Assembly (NCBI RefSeq): GCF_003853705.1
Contig: NZ_QTQI01000001.1
Location: 434,001 to 498,000 of the forward strand
DNA length: 64,000 nt
Source: Burkholderia sp. Bp8992
GTDB lineage: Bacteria; Pseudomonadota; Gammaproteobacteria; Burkholderiales; Burkholderiaceae
Direction of reading: 5' to 3'
Positions 25,277 to 35,334 of the stretch are shown here, one piece after another. The translations under genes were made by a program, and so were the position numbers. The first letter of the stretch is position 1. Every line of letters begins with the position of its first letter. The notes beneath the pieces were generated by a model. It did not search any database. It had not been told where the DNA came from and saw only the letters and a program-made list of their open reading frames with translations.

Positions 25277-25966
25277 TTACAGCGGATGCGCGGCGCCGGC
25301 CTGTGTCAGTAACGACACGGCGGCAGGATCCGGCTGCCCGTTCGAATCGATTGCGCCGGCCTTCGCCAGCGCGACGAGGTCGCTGTCGACGCCCGGTTGC
25401 CCGACCACGAACGATGTGGTCAGGAACGCCGGCGCCGCGAGCGTGACCGCATAGCGCTGCTGCAGGTTCGACACCACGGCCGATTGCGCGGCCTGGACCG
25501 CGTTCGGATCGTTCATCACCTGCTGATCGTGCAGGCTGCCCTGGAAATTGCCGATCAGCCCGGCCGTGTTCGTGCCGAGCTGCGCCGCGAGATAGACCAG
25601 CATCAGCTCGGTCTCGGGCGTCGTGTTGAAGGTGCCGCCCGCATAGGCAAGCGAATGCAGGCTCGTGCCGCCCGACGCCACGGTGATGACGCACGGCAGC
25701 GTCGCGTTGACCGTCACGCGGTAGTTGCCGCCGCCGTCCGTCAGCGTCGTCGCCGAGCCGGCCGCGCAACTGACCGTTACCTGCGCGCTCGCGAGCGCGT
25801 TGCCCGTCGCGGCCGTACCCGACAGCGCGACGGTCTGCGTGTTGTTGTTGAAGCAGGCATCGACGCCGAAGCAGGCATCGCCGTTGCACGCCTGGAGGGC
25901 TGCGAGCGTTGCAACGCACAAGGCGCCCAGCGCGGGGCGGGTGAAGCGTTCGTGGCGAATGTTCAT
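25277..25966 (-). CDS. Secreted lipoprotein, function unknown
   Basis: A 229-residue protein from the ATG at 25966 (MNIRHERFTRPALGAL). The signal peptide ends in LAALQAC, a lipobox. The mature part begins with a Cys/Asn-rich GDACFGVDACFNNN segment, then a domain VALSGTAATGNALASAQVTVSCAAGSATTLTDGGGNYRVTVN resembling the carboxypeptidase-regulatory-like or Ig-like beta sandwich, and a helical C-terminal half. I do not recognise a specific family or partner. It lies downstream of pbpC on the same strand, 255 bases after its stop. Confidence 0.8.
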   Translation of the reverse strand: MNIRHERFTRPALGALCVATLAALQACNGDACFGVDACFNNNTQTVALSGTAATGNALASAQVTVSCAAGSATTLTDGGGNYRVTVNATLPCVITVASGGTSLHSLAYAGGTFNTTPETELMLVYLAAQLGTNTAGLIGNFQGSLHDQQVMNDPNAVQAAQSAVVSNLQQRYAVTLAAPAFLTTSFVVGQPGVDSDLVALAKAGAIDSNGQPDPAAVSLLTQAGAAHPL

Positions 25967-26221
25967 GGTCGCGTGCAGTCGGGAGAATGGGGCAACCGGC
26001 GAGCGTCGGGAATACGGCGCTGTTCTCATTCTATGTCCCGAATCGGCGCGCTGCTTGGCTGTTCGAATGGTTGGCGGCTTGACCCGCCCAGTCGGGCGAT
26101 CGGGTGGCAAGCGATCCGGCAGCGTGGGCAGGCAGCGCTCCAAACAACCGCCTGGGCACTCGACTCCTACGCCCAGCCGCCGAACGCGAACACGGCCGGC
26201 CAATAAGGCCGGCTCGCCGGC

Positions 26222-28459
26222 TCACGGCTTGCGCGCGGCCGCTTTCGCGAATGCGCCGCGCACCTCGAAGCTGATCGTATCCGCGACGTTGCCGCGCGCA
26301 TCGACGAGTTCCAGCCGGTGCCGGCCCGGCCACGGCAGCCACGCGATACGGTCGGCATGCCCGATCACCTTGTCGTCGAGCCGCCACGCGAACTTCGTCG
26401 CGCGTCCGGCCGAGCGCTCGAACCAGATCCGCTGATTCTTCGGCGGAATGTCGGGGTCGATCGCGAAGATCGTGCCGTCGGTCGGCGCGCCGATCGTCAG
26501 CGGCGCGCGCGCACCGTCCTTGCCCGGCGTGACGGGTGCCGCGAGCTTGATCGTGTCGACCGCCGTCCCGGCGAGGAACCACTCGTTGCGTGCCGGCTCG
26601 ATGTCGCGCTCGAACGCGATGCGGCGCGTCTCGACGCCGGCCGGCGCGCGCGGCGCGTGGCTCGGCAGGTCGCGGTGGAGGTAGCCGACGACAGCCGACC
26701 ACACGGGCGACGCGCCCGTGACGCCAGACACGTCCCACATCGGCGAGCCGTCCGCATTGCCGACCCACACGCCGACCGTATAGCGCGACGTGTAGCCGAC
26801 CGTCCAGTTGTCGCGCATGTCCTTGCTCGTACCGGTCTTGACCGCCGAGAAGAAGCGCGTCGCGAGCGGGTTGTCGAAGCCGAACGTGCGGACGCGCGCG
26901 TTGTTGTCCGACAGGATATCGGTGACGACGAAGCTGGCCGCCTCGCTGAATACGCGCGTGCCGCCGTCCACCCGTACGGGGGCCGATGCGCCGGACGCCG
27001 GTGCCGGTGCGGGCAGGTCGACCACCTGGCGCGCGACGCCGCCGTTCGCAAGCGCGCGATACGCATTGGTCAGGGACAGCAGCGTGACGTCCGCACTGCC
27101 GAGCGCGAGGCTGAAGCCGTAGTAGTCGCCTTCCTGCGCGAGCGGCAGGCCGAGCGCGGTCAGCGTGCGCGCGAAGCGGTGCGGCGTGACGAGCACGAGC
27201 GTGCGCACGGCCGGCACGTTCAGCGAGCCGCCGAGCGCGCTGCGCACGCTCACCCAGCCCTTGAAATCCTTGTCGTAGTTCTGCGGAATGTAGAGGCCGC
27301 CGCCGGCGGCGAGGTTGATCGGCGCATCGTCGAGCAGCGACGCGGCCGTCAGCCGCTTTTCGTCGAGCGCCTGCGCGTAGAGGAACGGCTTGAGCGTCGA
27401 GCCGGCCTGGCGCGGCGCGAGCACGGCATCGACGTCGCGCGCGCTCGACAGCGCACCCGACGACCCGACCCATGCGCGGATCTCGCCGGTCGCGTTGTCG
27501 ATCACGACCACCGCGCCGTCCTGCACGTTGCGCCGGTGCGCGGGCGCGTTGAGCTCGGTCAGCGCGCGCACCAGCGTGTCGCGCGCGAAGCGCTGCAGCG
27601 GCGCATCGAGCGTCGTGCGCACCTGCGCGCCGGCCGCCGGCTTGACTTCGGCCGCGATGCGACGCGCGAAGTGCGGGGCGAGGGCGGCGCCGTCGTCGCG
27701 CACCGCGTTGGCCGGGCGCGCGACGACGAGCTGCACGTAGCCGTCGAGTGATGCGCACGCCTGCTCGGCATGCATGTCGCGCAGGATCCGGCACGCACGC
27801 TCGGCGATCTTCGCGGGCGCCGCGTTGGGCGCGCGCACGAGCGCGGCCGCGATCGCGGCTTCGCGCGCGTCGAGGCCCGACGGCGCCTTGCCGAACAGCA
27901 CCTGCGACAGCGCACCGAGCCCCACGGTCTCGCCGCGGAACGGCACCAGGTTCAGGTACGCCTCGAGGATCCGGTCCTTGCGCCAGCCGCGTTCGAGCAG
28001 CAGCGCATTCATCGCCTGCGTGGCCTTCTGCGGCAGCGAGCGCTGGCCCGAGCGGCGCGGCGAATCGCTGAGCAGCCCGGCGAGCTGCATCGTGACGGTC
28101 GACGCGCCGCGCGTGCGCTCGTTCCACAGATTGCCCCAAGCGGCGCCGGCGATCCCGCGCCAGTCGACGCCGCTGTGTTCGTAGAAGCGCTTGTCCTCGG
28201 ACACGACGATCGCCTCGCGAAACGCGGGCGAGACATCCGCGAGCGACACCCAGTCGCCACGCCGTTCGGTGAGGTCGACGCGCGTGCGCTGCAGCGGCGT
28301 GCCGTCGCGCGCGAGCAGCACCCAGTCGGAACTGCGCCAGTTGCGGCGCACGTCGTCGTAGCCGGGCAGCGCATGCGCGACCAGCGGCGCCGCCAGCACG
28401 ACGGCGACGAATACGCGGCCGGCGAAACGCGCCGGCCGCGGCCATGCCAGATCGATCAT
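26222..28459 (-). CDS. pbpC: Penicillin-binding protein 1C
   Basis: A 745-residue bifunctional murein synthase; ATG at 28459 or GTG at 28462. The N-terminal anchor FVAVVLAAPLVAHALPG is followed by the glycosyltransferase domain (catalytic Glu in VVSEDKRFYEHSGVDW near residue 88, then GASTVTMQLAG). The transpeptidase motifs are QAGSTLKP (SxxK), SLNVPA (SxN) and VKTGTSKD (KTG). A C-terminal BiPBP_C beta domain (from about 650) completes the PBP1C layout. The gene starts 10 bases after the alpha-2-macroglobulin stop, the same order as yfhM-pbpC in E. coli: the macroglobulin traps proteases while PBP1C repairs the wall. Confidence 0.95.
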   Translation of the reverse strand: MIDLAWPRPARFAGRVFVAVVLAAPLVAHALPGYDDVRRNWRSSDWVLLARDGTPLQRTRVDLTERRGDWVSLADVSPAFREAIVVSEDKRFYEHSGVDWRGIAGAAWGNLWNERTRGASTVTMQLAGLLSDSPRRSGQRSLPQKATQAMNALLLERGWRKDRILEAYLNLVPFRGETVGLGALSQVLFGKAPSGLDAREAAIAAALVRAPNAAPAKIAERACRILRDMHAEQACASLDGYVQLVVARPANAVRDDGAALAPHFARRIAAEVKPAAGAQVRTTLDAPLQRFARDTLVRALTELNAPAHRRNVQDGAVVVIDNATGEIRAWVGSSGALSSARDVDAVLAPRQAGSTLKPFLYAQALDEKRLTAASLLDDAPINLAAGGGLYIPQNYDKDFKGWVSVRSALGGSLNVPAVRTLVLVTPHRFARTLTALGLPLAQEGDYYGFSLALGSADVTLLSLTNAYRALANGGVARQVVDLPAPAPASGASAPVRVDGGTRVFSEAASFVVTDILSDNNARVRTFGFDNPLATRFFSAVKTGTSKDMRDNWTVGYTSRYTVGVWVGNADGSPMWDVSGVTGASPVWSAVVGYLHRDLPSHAPRAPAGVETRRIAFERDIEPARNEWFLAGTAVDTIKLAAPVTPGKDGARAPLTIGAPTDGTIFAIDPDIPPKNQRIWFERSAGRATKFAWRLDDKVIGHADRIAWLPWPGRHRLELVDARGNVADTISFEVRGAFAKAAARKP

Positions 28460-28469
28460 CACGTTCTCG

Positions 28470-31400
28470 TTACTTGCCCGCGTCGGCTGCCTTCACGGTC
28501 ATCGGCGGGTTCGGCCACAGGCCGTACACGGACGGTGCGTACAGCGCCTCGACGCGCGTCGGCGGCAGCCCGAACGTGCCGACGTTGTTCAGCCGTACCG
28601 TGTACTCGACCGAGAATTTGCCCTTCGGCAGATAGTCGTAGTACGCACGGTAGCCGTCGAAATCGCGCTCGATGAACGCCGGCCACGCGCCGTCCAGCGT
28701 TTTCTCGCCCTGCGTCGCCGCTTCCGAATCGCGGCCGAGCCCCGAGCCGAGGATCGTCGCGCCGGCCGGGATCGGATCGTTGACGACAACCCACGTCATG
28801 TCGCTTTGCGCATCGATATCGAGATGTACGCGTACGACGTCGCCGCGCGTCAGCACACCCTTGACGGCCGGCGACACGGGCGTGACGGTCTTCGTGATCC
28901 GGTAGCCGGCCGCGAACGGCGAGCGCAGCGGCACGGCCGCGAGGCTCTCGACCGTCGCCCACGGGCGCCCCGTGCCGTCCTGCGTGACGGACAGCGTGGC
29001 CGGCCCCTGCGACGCGCGCGGCCACGGCAGCATCACGCTGCGCGCGGCGGCGGCGCGGGTCGCGGGCGTGGCCGACGCGGACGTATCGGCGGGTGCGGCG
29101 GGTGCGGCGGGTGCCGCTTGCGACCACGAGATCGAGCGCTCGTCGCCGCCCAGCGCGACCTTCGTCGCGCCGGCGACCGGCGTGCTCTCGTAGGTACGCG
29201 AGAAGCGCTCGACCGCGAGCAGCCCGAGTGCATTCGACGTCGTCGTCTGCCATGCGCCCTGGCGCTGCAGCGCGAGCAGGCCGGCCGTGACGCGCGGCAT
29301 CTCGTCCTTCCATGCCGGGTCGCCCGCGAATTCCAGCGCGAGACGGGCCGCATTGGTCTCGTTGCTGGTCATCAGCCACCACAGGTCGTCGTCGCGCGCG
29401 GTCGAGAACACGAGCTGCGTGCCCTGGTACGTGAGGCGCGCACGCAGGATCTGCTCGACCTGCGCGCGTTTCTCGTCGCGTTGCGGGATGTCCTTCACGC
29501 GCGTCAGGATCGCGTGATAGTCGATCACGGCCGACGTCGGCCACTGGTTCGGCGCGATCTCGATCGAGCCGAGCATGCGGCCTTGCGCGGCACCGTAGCG
29601 CGACAGCGCCTCGATCGCGGCGAGCTTGCGCAGGTCGCGATCCTGGCGCGGCGCCCACGCGTTGCGCTCGATGCGGCCGTCGACGAAGCGCGCGAGCCCG
29701 GCCTCGAGCTGCGTGCGTACATCCTCCGGCAGCGCGAAACGCGGATCGAGGCGGCTGGCTTCGTCGGACACCACGAGCAGATATGACGACAGCGTCGGGC
29801 TGCCGTGGTGCGAATCGTCCGACGACGGCGGGAAGTAGCTCGCGAGCCCGTCACCGTCGAGGTAGACGGGCATGCGGGCGACCAGCGCCTGCCATTGCGC
29901 CGGGTCGCGCAGGCCGATCGCGCGCGACGTCTGCTGTTCGAGGCAGCGGTACGGATAGCGCTCGAACCAGCGCCGCACGCCGGGCAGGCCGTCGGCGAGC
30001 TTCGACTGCAGCGACACGGCGATGCCGCCGCGCGGTGAACCTTGCGCGTTGTTCACGGCGCCGGCCGGGGCCGACACGGGCACCGTCAGCGTGCCGTCGA
30101 CCTGCGCGAGCGTCGCCTGCTGCACCGTTACGGGCAGCGCGGGCACGACCTTCTGCGCGACCGCCAGCGCGTCGGACGCGCGCTTGCCGCCTTGCTCGGT
30201 CGCCTCGATGCGCCAGTTCAGCGCACCGGCCGCGTCGAGCGCCTGCTCGGGCACGGTGATCGTCCACGCGACCTCGGTCGCCGTATTGGCGGCGAGCGAC
30301 ACGGTCTGCGGCGCGACCTCGAGGCCCGTCACGCGCGGCGTCACGACGACCTGCATCGCGCGATCGGTCGTGTTGCGCAGCGTGACCTGCGCGCGGAACG
30401 CGTCGCCTTCGCGCACGAGCGGCGGCAGGCCGGAGATCAGCTGCAGATCCTGCGTGCTGCGGATCGACGTGCTGCCCGTGCCGAAGCGGTCGGGGCCGAC
30501 CGCCGCGATCGCGACGATCCTAAAGCGCGTGAGCGCGTCGTTCAGCGGGACTTCGACCGTCGCGCTGCCGTTCGCGTCGAGCGTCACGCGCGGGTTCCAC
30601 AGCAGCAGCGTGTCGAACAGCTCGCGCGTCGGCGCGCTGCCGCCCCCGCCGCCGGCCGGCACGGCCTTGCGGCCGAAGTGGCGGCGGCCGACGATCTCCA
30701 TCTGCGCGGTGGCCGTCTCGACGCCGTACGCGCGCCGGCGCAGCATCGCGTCGAGCAGGTCCCAGCTGTTGTTCGGCATCAGTTCGAGCAGCGCCTCGTC
30801 GACGGCCGCGACGGCGATCTGCGTGCCGGCCGGCGCGGGCTGGCCGTTCGGCAGCGTGACCTTCACGTGCGCCTGCGCCTTGCTGCGTACCGTGTAGCGC
30901 GTCGCGTCGGTCGTCACGGTCACGCCGAGACGGTGGACGCCCGTGCCGACCTTGATTTCGCCGAGGCCGTAGCGGAACGCGGGCTTCGACAGGTCGACGA
31001 ACGCGGTCGGCGCTTCATAGTGACGGCCTTCGCGCCAGAACGCGCGCGCCCATTCGACCGGCGCTTTCCAGCCCCACGTGAAGAACGAGTACCACGGCAC
31101 CTCGCGAATCCGGCCGCGCAGCGCGAGCACCGACACGTAGACGTTCGGCCCCCACGATTCGCCGACCTTCAGGTCGACGGTCGGGTTCTTGCCGTTCAGC
31201 TCGACGATGTGCGTTTCCATCACGCCGCCGCGTTCGACCGCGACGAGCGCCGTTGCATAGCGGAACGGCATCCGCACCTGGAAGCGGGCCGTTTCGCCCG
31301 GTTCATACGACGTTTTCTCGGGGATCACGTCGATCCGGTCGGTGTTGTCGCCGCCGAACCAGAGCTCGTCCTCGCGCGTGACCCACACCGACGTCGATGC

Positions 31401-34400
31401 ATTCGACGTGCGGCCGTCGCCGTCCTTCGCGACCGCGATCAGCTGCACGTTGCCGGCCTGTTCGAGCGTCGCGTCGCAGGCCATGCGGCCCTTGTCGTCG
31501 GTCTTGCCCGAGCACAGCACGCCGAGGTCGCGCGTGTCGCTCTTGTTGTCGTATGCATAGAAACCGCCGACCATCCGCTTGCGCGACGACGTCGTGATGT
31601 GCGCGACGCCCTTGATCTCGATCGGCACCGAGGCGCGCGGCTTGCCTTGCAAATCGACCGCCAGCGCCTGCACCGGCACGCGCTGGCCGACCGACACCCA
31701 GCGGCCGGCCTTGATGCCGGCGACCACCGCGGCCGGCCACAGGATCGTGTCGCCGCGGATCGTCTGCACTTCGCCGTTCGGGTCCGCGAACGTCGCTTCG
31801 AGCGCGATGCGCTTCGGCGCATCGACGTCCGGCAGGCCCTTGAGCGTGACCGAGCCGGCGCCGTTGCGGTCGAGCGTCAGCGGCAGCTTGTCGGCGATCA
31901 GCTTCGTCGCATCGGGGTCGTGGTTCGAAGACGACGATGCGTTGTCGCCGTCCTGCGAATCGTCGTCGGCGTTGCCGTCGCTCGCGTCGGGACGATACGG
32001 CGTGAAGCTGAAATCCTCGAAGCGATCGGCGAACGGCGGCGATGCCCACTTCATCAGCGCCGACACCTGCACGGGCAGGTTCGATGCGCCGCCGCCCGAC
32101 ACGTAGTCGATCTGCACCGCGAGCGGCGCTTCCTTCACGGCGACGAGCGGGCTCGTCTGCGCGTCGCGCGCGCCGATCGAGCCTTTCAGCACCGGCAGGC
32201 GGAACGCCTCGACGCGGAAGCTGCCGCTGTAGTAGGTGGCGGTCGGTGCATCTTCCGGGCCGCCTTCGAGCTCGACGCTGTATTCGCCGAGCTTCGCGGC
32301 GGCCGGCAGCGTGAACTGCGTGTCCGCGCTATGGTCGGCCGCCCACGTGAGCGGCAGCTTGTATGTCTGGCCGGTGCCGAGATGGCGGATCGTCACGCGC
32401 GTCGGGTATTGCGACGGGAACGCGAGGCTCTGCAGCGTTTCGGCGCGGATGAAATGCTTCATCGACACGGTTTCGCCGGCGCGCAGCAGCGTGCGGTCGA
32501 ACACCGTATGCGCACGCACGGTCGGCGCGCTGTCGGTATCGGTCGGCACGTTGAAGCGCCACGATTCGATCCCGCGGTTCCAGCCCGAGCTGACGAACGC
32601 CATGTCGGGGCCCGTCTTCGGATCGTCGACGCGGGCCGACACGAAGTAGTCGTCGTAGCGCTGCTCCGACGAACTGCACGCGCGCTTCGGCTCGAACGGC
32701 CCGTCGATCTTCAGCAGGCCCTGCGCGTCGGTCTTGCCGGCCGCGATTTCATCGCCGTTGCAGTCCGACACGCGGATCTGCGCGTTCGGCACCGGCTTGC
32801 CCTTGTCGAGCGTCGTGACCCACACGAGATTGTTCTCGCGGCCCTGTTTCAGGTGCACGCCGAGGTTCGTGACGAGCACGGTGGTGCGCACGTACATGCT
32901 CGACGGCTTCGCGAGCAGCGAGCGGCCGAGCGCGGGTGACGCGAGTTCGAGCACGTAGAAGCCGGGTTTGTCGATCGGCACGCCGACCACCTCGAACGGG
33001 CGCAGCGTCTTCGGGTCGGCCGGCGGCAGCGTCATCGTTTGCGCGCCGGGCTCGCCCTTGAGCAGCGACAGCGAGCGCACGTCGATGCGGCGGTTCTTCG
33101 GCGCGGGCTGCTTTTCGCCGGCCTCGAGCGGCACGTAGACGGGGTGCTGGCCCTTGCGGTCGAGCAGGCCGGGAATCTGGCTGTCGATCGAGCCGGCCGT
33201 CATCGACCAGTTGTCGAAGCGGTCGACGGTGCGCATCCACTGGCGGATCGCCGTGTCGTTCTCGACCTTCAGGTTCGCGAATTGCGCGCCGCCTGCGTTG
33301 AGGCCCGCGATATGCAGGTCGGCTTCGACGTTGCGCAGCGTGACGGGCACGAGCGCGGGCGTATCGGGTTCGGCGAAGCGCTCGACGATCCCGAAGGTGC
33401 CCGACGAGAATTTCGCGAGCGGCGGCATCGGCGCGGTGCGCGTGGCCAGCGGGAATAGGTCGGCATTGGACAGCGAGCGGTCGGTGATGTCGCGCAGGCC
33501 CGACGGCAGTTCGATCGTCAGGCCGGCCTGCGCGGGCAGCGGCGGGTTGAACGTGACGGTCGTCACTTCCTCGCTGTGGTCGTCGGCCGCGAAGGTCGGG
33601 TTCAACGTGCCGTCGGGGCCGCGCAGCTTGATCGCTTCGGCGTTCTTGCGCGAGATCGGCGCGTTGAACGACAGCGTGAGCGGGCGCAGCGGCGTGCAGG
33701 GCGCCTTCGCGTTCTCGCGTTCGCACGAGAAACTCGCGGCGAACGGCGCGCGCACGGTGAAATCGAAGCGTCGCTCGGTCTCGTTGGCGATGCCGCTCGG
33801 GCTCGCGACGCCCTTGCCGTACACGAGCTGCATCTTCGCGCTCGCCGGCAGCGCCTGCGAGCACGACAGCGTCAGCACGCGCGCCGCCTCCTTCTTCAAC
33901 CCGAAATGATCGAGCAGTGCGTTGCGTGCATCGTCGTCGGCCGCCGTGACGGGAATGCGGTTGCCGATGCCGGCCGCTTCGCACCAGACGTTCGCGAGTG
34001 CCGAACGCGGCTCGGCCGGGCCGTTCAGCTTCATGACGAAGACCTGGCGTTCCTCGATCTCGCGCGAGCCGGGGCGCACCGACACCGGGAACGGGCCGCC
34101 CGTCTGGAACGTGAAGCGGCGCGGGCCGCTCGCCGCATTGCCGGCGACCGAGCGCAGCGAATCGTTGAGCGCAACCGAGCAGCGCACGCCGGGCGGCAGG
34201 TCGTTTTCGAAATCGTAAACCCAGGTTTTGTCGTCGAGCCAGTGACCCTGGCCGCGCGCGGCCGTCGAGTCGTTGCAGGTCACGCGTGCGGGATTCGGCG
34301 CAGAGGCCGAGCCGAACGCGACCATCGGTTCGTCGAACTTGACGACGCTCTGCCGGACTTCGGTGACGGTGCCTTGCGGCGATACGCTCACCGTGCGAGC

Positions 34401-34523
34401 CGCGCCCGCATGCAGCGACAGCGCCGCGGCGGCGCCGAGCACCGCGACGGCGCCGATGCGCCAGAGCAGCCGGGTGGTGTGGTTGGTTCGATTTGCTTTG
34501 TTGTGTTTGTCGCGCTGCTTCAT
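28470..34523 (-). CDS. Bacterial alpha-2-macroglobulin, thioester type
   Basis: A 2017-residue envelope protein from the ATG at 34523 (MKQRDKHNKANRTNHTTR), with signal/anchor LLWRIGAVAVLGAAAALSLHAGA. It has the successive macroglobulin domains of the YfaS/YfhM family and the thioester motif CLEQ in RYPYRCLEQQTSRAIG, Cys at about residue 1527. A Gln/Glu-Cys thioester of this kind covalently captures attacking proteases. The C-terminal domain (YDYLPKGKFSVEYTVRLNNVGTF) is the usual end of the family. It lacks a lipobox, so it is probably an inner-membrane-anchored periplasmic form. It is the first gene of the two-gene operon with pbpC. The gene is one of the largest in the window and shows no break. 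Confidence 0.95.
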   Translation of the reverse strand: MKQRDKHNKANRTNHTTRLLWRIGAVAVLGAAAALSLHAGAARTVSVSPQGTVTEVRQSVVKFDEPMVAFGSASAPNPARVTCNDSTAARGQGHWLDDKTWVYDFENDLPPGVRCSVALNDSLRSVAGNAASGPRRFTFQTGGPFPVSVRPGSREIEERQVFVMKLNGPAEPRSALANVWCEAAGIGNRIPVTAADDDARNALLDHFGLKKEAARVLTLSCSQALPASAKMQLVYGKGVASPSGIANETERRFDFTVRAPFAASFSCERENAKAPCTPLRPLTLSFNAPISRKNAEAIKLRGPDGTLNPTFAADDHSEEVTTVTFNPPLPAQAGLTIELPSGLRDITDRSLSNADLFPLATRTAPMPPLAKFSSGTFGIVERFAEPDTPALVPVTLRNVEADLHIAGLNAGGAQFANLKVENDTAIRQWMRTVDRFDNWSMTAGSIDSQIPGLLDRKGQHPVYVPLEAGEKQPAPKNRRIDVRSLSLLKGEPGAQTMTLPPADPKTLRPFEVVGVPIDKPGFYVLELASPALGRSLLAKPSSMYVRTTVLVTNLGVHLKQGRENNLVWVTTLDKGKPVPNAQIRVSDCNGDEIAAGKTDAQGLLKIDGPFEPKRACSSSEQRYDDYFVSARVDDPKTGPDMAFVSSGWNRGIESWRFNVPTDTDSAPTVRAHTVFDRTLLRAGETVSMKHFIRAETLQSLAFPSQYPTRVTIRHLGTGQTYKLPLTWAADHSADTQFTLPAAAKLGEYSVELEGGPEDAPTATYYSGSFRVEAFRLPVLKGSIGARDAQTSPLVAVKEAPLAVQIDYVSGGGASNLPVQVSALMKWASPPFADRFEDFSFTPYRPDASDGNADDDSQDGDNASSSSNHDPDATKLIADKLPLTLDRNGAGSVTLKGLPDVDAPKRIALEATFADPNGEVQTIRGDTILWPAAVVAGIKAGRWVSVGQRVPVQALAVDLQGKPRASVPIEIKGVAHITTSSRKRMVGGFYAYDNKSDTRDLGVLCSGKTDDKGRMACDATLEQAGNVQLIAVAKDGDGRTSNASTSVWVTREDELWFGGDNTDRIDVIPEKTSYEPGETARFQVRMPFRYATALVAVERGGVMETHIVELNGKNPTVDLKVGESWGPNVYVSVLALRGRIREVPWYSFFTWGWKAPVEWARAFWREGRHYEAPTAFVDLSKPAFRYGLGEIKVGTGVHRLGVTVTTDATRYTVRSKAQAHVKVTLPNGQPAPAGTQIAVAAVDEALLELMPNNSWDLLDAMLRRRAYGVETATAQMEIVGRRHFGRKAVPAGGGGGSAPTRELFDTLLLWNPRVTLDANGSATVEVPLNDALTRFRIVAIAAVGPDRFGTGSTSIRSTQDLQLISGLPPLVREGDAFRAQVTLRNTTDRAMQVVVTPRVTGLEVAPQTVSLAANTATEVAWTITVPEQALDAAGALNWRIEATEQGGKRASDALAVAQKVVPALPVTVQQATLAQVDGTLTVPVSAPAGAVNNAQGSPRGGIAVSLQSKLADGLPGVRRWFERYPYRCLEQQTSRAIGLRDPAQWQALVARMPVYLDGDGLASYFPPSSDDSHHGSPTLSSYLLVVSDEASRLDPRFALPEDVRTQLEAGLARFVDGRIERNAWAPRQDRDLRKLAAIEALSRYGAAQGRMLGSIEIAPNQWPTSAVIDYHAILTRVKDIPQRDEKRAQVEQILRARLTYQGTQLVFSTARDDDLWWLMTSNETNAARLALEFAGDPAWKDEMPRVTAGLLALQRQGAWQTTTSNALGLLAVERFSRTYESTPVAGATKVALGGDERSISWSQAAPAAPAAPADTSASATPATRAAAARSVMLPWPRASQGPATLSVTQDGTGRPWATVESLAAVPLRSPFAAGYRITKTVTPVSPAVKGVLTRGDVVRVHLDIDAQSDMTWVVVNDPIPAGATILGSGLGRDSEAATQGEKTLDGAWPAFIERDFDGYRAYYDYLPKGKFSVEYTVRLNNVGTFGLPPTRVEALYAPSVYGLWPNPPMTVKAADAGK

Positions 34524-34827
34524 CGCTCGATTGCCCTCGGAGGGAAGCTTTCTGTTTGATTGCACGCGATTCTAACCGACCGTCAGGCACGCGCATCGCG
34601 GTGCGCAGAGTGTCGCCCGCACGCGACACGGGGGCCGGTGCCGCAGATTTGTCGCGCCGACGACACAAAAATGCAGCGAAATGTCGATTGTCTCGGATTG
34701 CGGAACATTTAATGGACTATAAAAAGATTGTTCGATCCGATTTGTGCGCGTACATTTCAGGTCCGCGCCAATGTTTGAGAAATATCAAGCGTGGTTTTCC
34801 CGAATCCGGTGTTCGAGAGAAGGAAAC

Positions 34828-35334
34828 ATGCACAACGACAACACTCCCCACTCGCGTCGCGAAAGCGACGCAACCACAAGCGGCATCACGCGGCGTCAAT
34901 GGCTGCAGGGCGCACTGGCGCTGACGGCGGCGGGCCTCACGGGCTCGCTGGCGTTGCGGGCCCTGGCCGACGACCCCGGCACTGCGCCGCTCGATACGTT
35001 CATGACGCTCTCCGAAGCAGTGACCGGCAAGAAGGGGCTGAGCCGCGTGCTCGGCGAACGCTTCCTGCAGGCCTTGCAGAAGGGCTCGTTCAAGACGGCC
35101 GACAGCCTGCCGCAACTCGCCGGCGCACTCGCGTCCGGTTCGCTGAATCCCGATCAGGAAGCGCTCGCGCTGAAGATTCTTGAAGCGTGGTATCTCGGCA
35201 TCGTCGACAACGTCGTGATTACCTACGAAGAAGCACTAATGTTCAGCGTCGTATCCGATACGCTCGTGATTCCCTCGTATTGCCCCAACAAACCCGGCTT
35301 CTGGGCCGAAAAACCGATCGAGAGGCAAGCCTGA
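34828..35334 (+). CDS. FAD glucose dehydrogenase, gamma (Tat) subunit
   Basis: A 168-residue protein starting after AAGGAAAC at 34828. The twin-arginine signal ITRRQWLQGALALTAAGLTG (RRxWL) identifies it as the exported small subunit. It is the hitch-hiker subunit described for the B. cepacia FAD-dependent glucose dehydrogenase (gamma, alpha, beta order; 168, 539 and 425 residues). It has no cofactor motif of its own and carries the alpha subunit, which lacks a signal, through the Tat system. The stop codon overlaps the alpha start (TGATG), so translation is coupled. Close homologues serve sorbitol or gluconate dehydrogenases, but the operon order and lengths favour glucose. Confidence 0.92.
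   Translation: MHNDNTPHSRRESDATTSGITRRQWLQGALALTAAGLTGSLALRALADDPGTAPLDTFMTLSEAVTGKKGLSRVLGERFLQALQKGSFKTADSLPQLAGALASGSLNPDQEALALKILEAWYLGIVDNVVITYEEALMFSVVSDTLVIPSYCPNKPGFWAEKPIERQA

Noticed and set aside
30042-32939. A 965-codon + strand frame inside the macroglobulin gene
   Set aside because: Antisense shadow with no start signal or domain.
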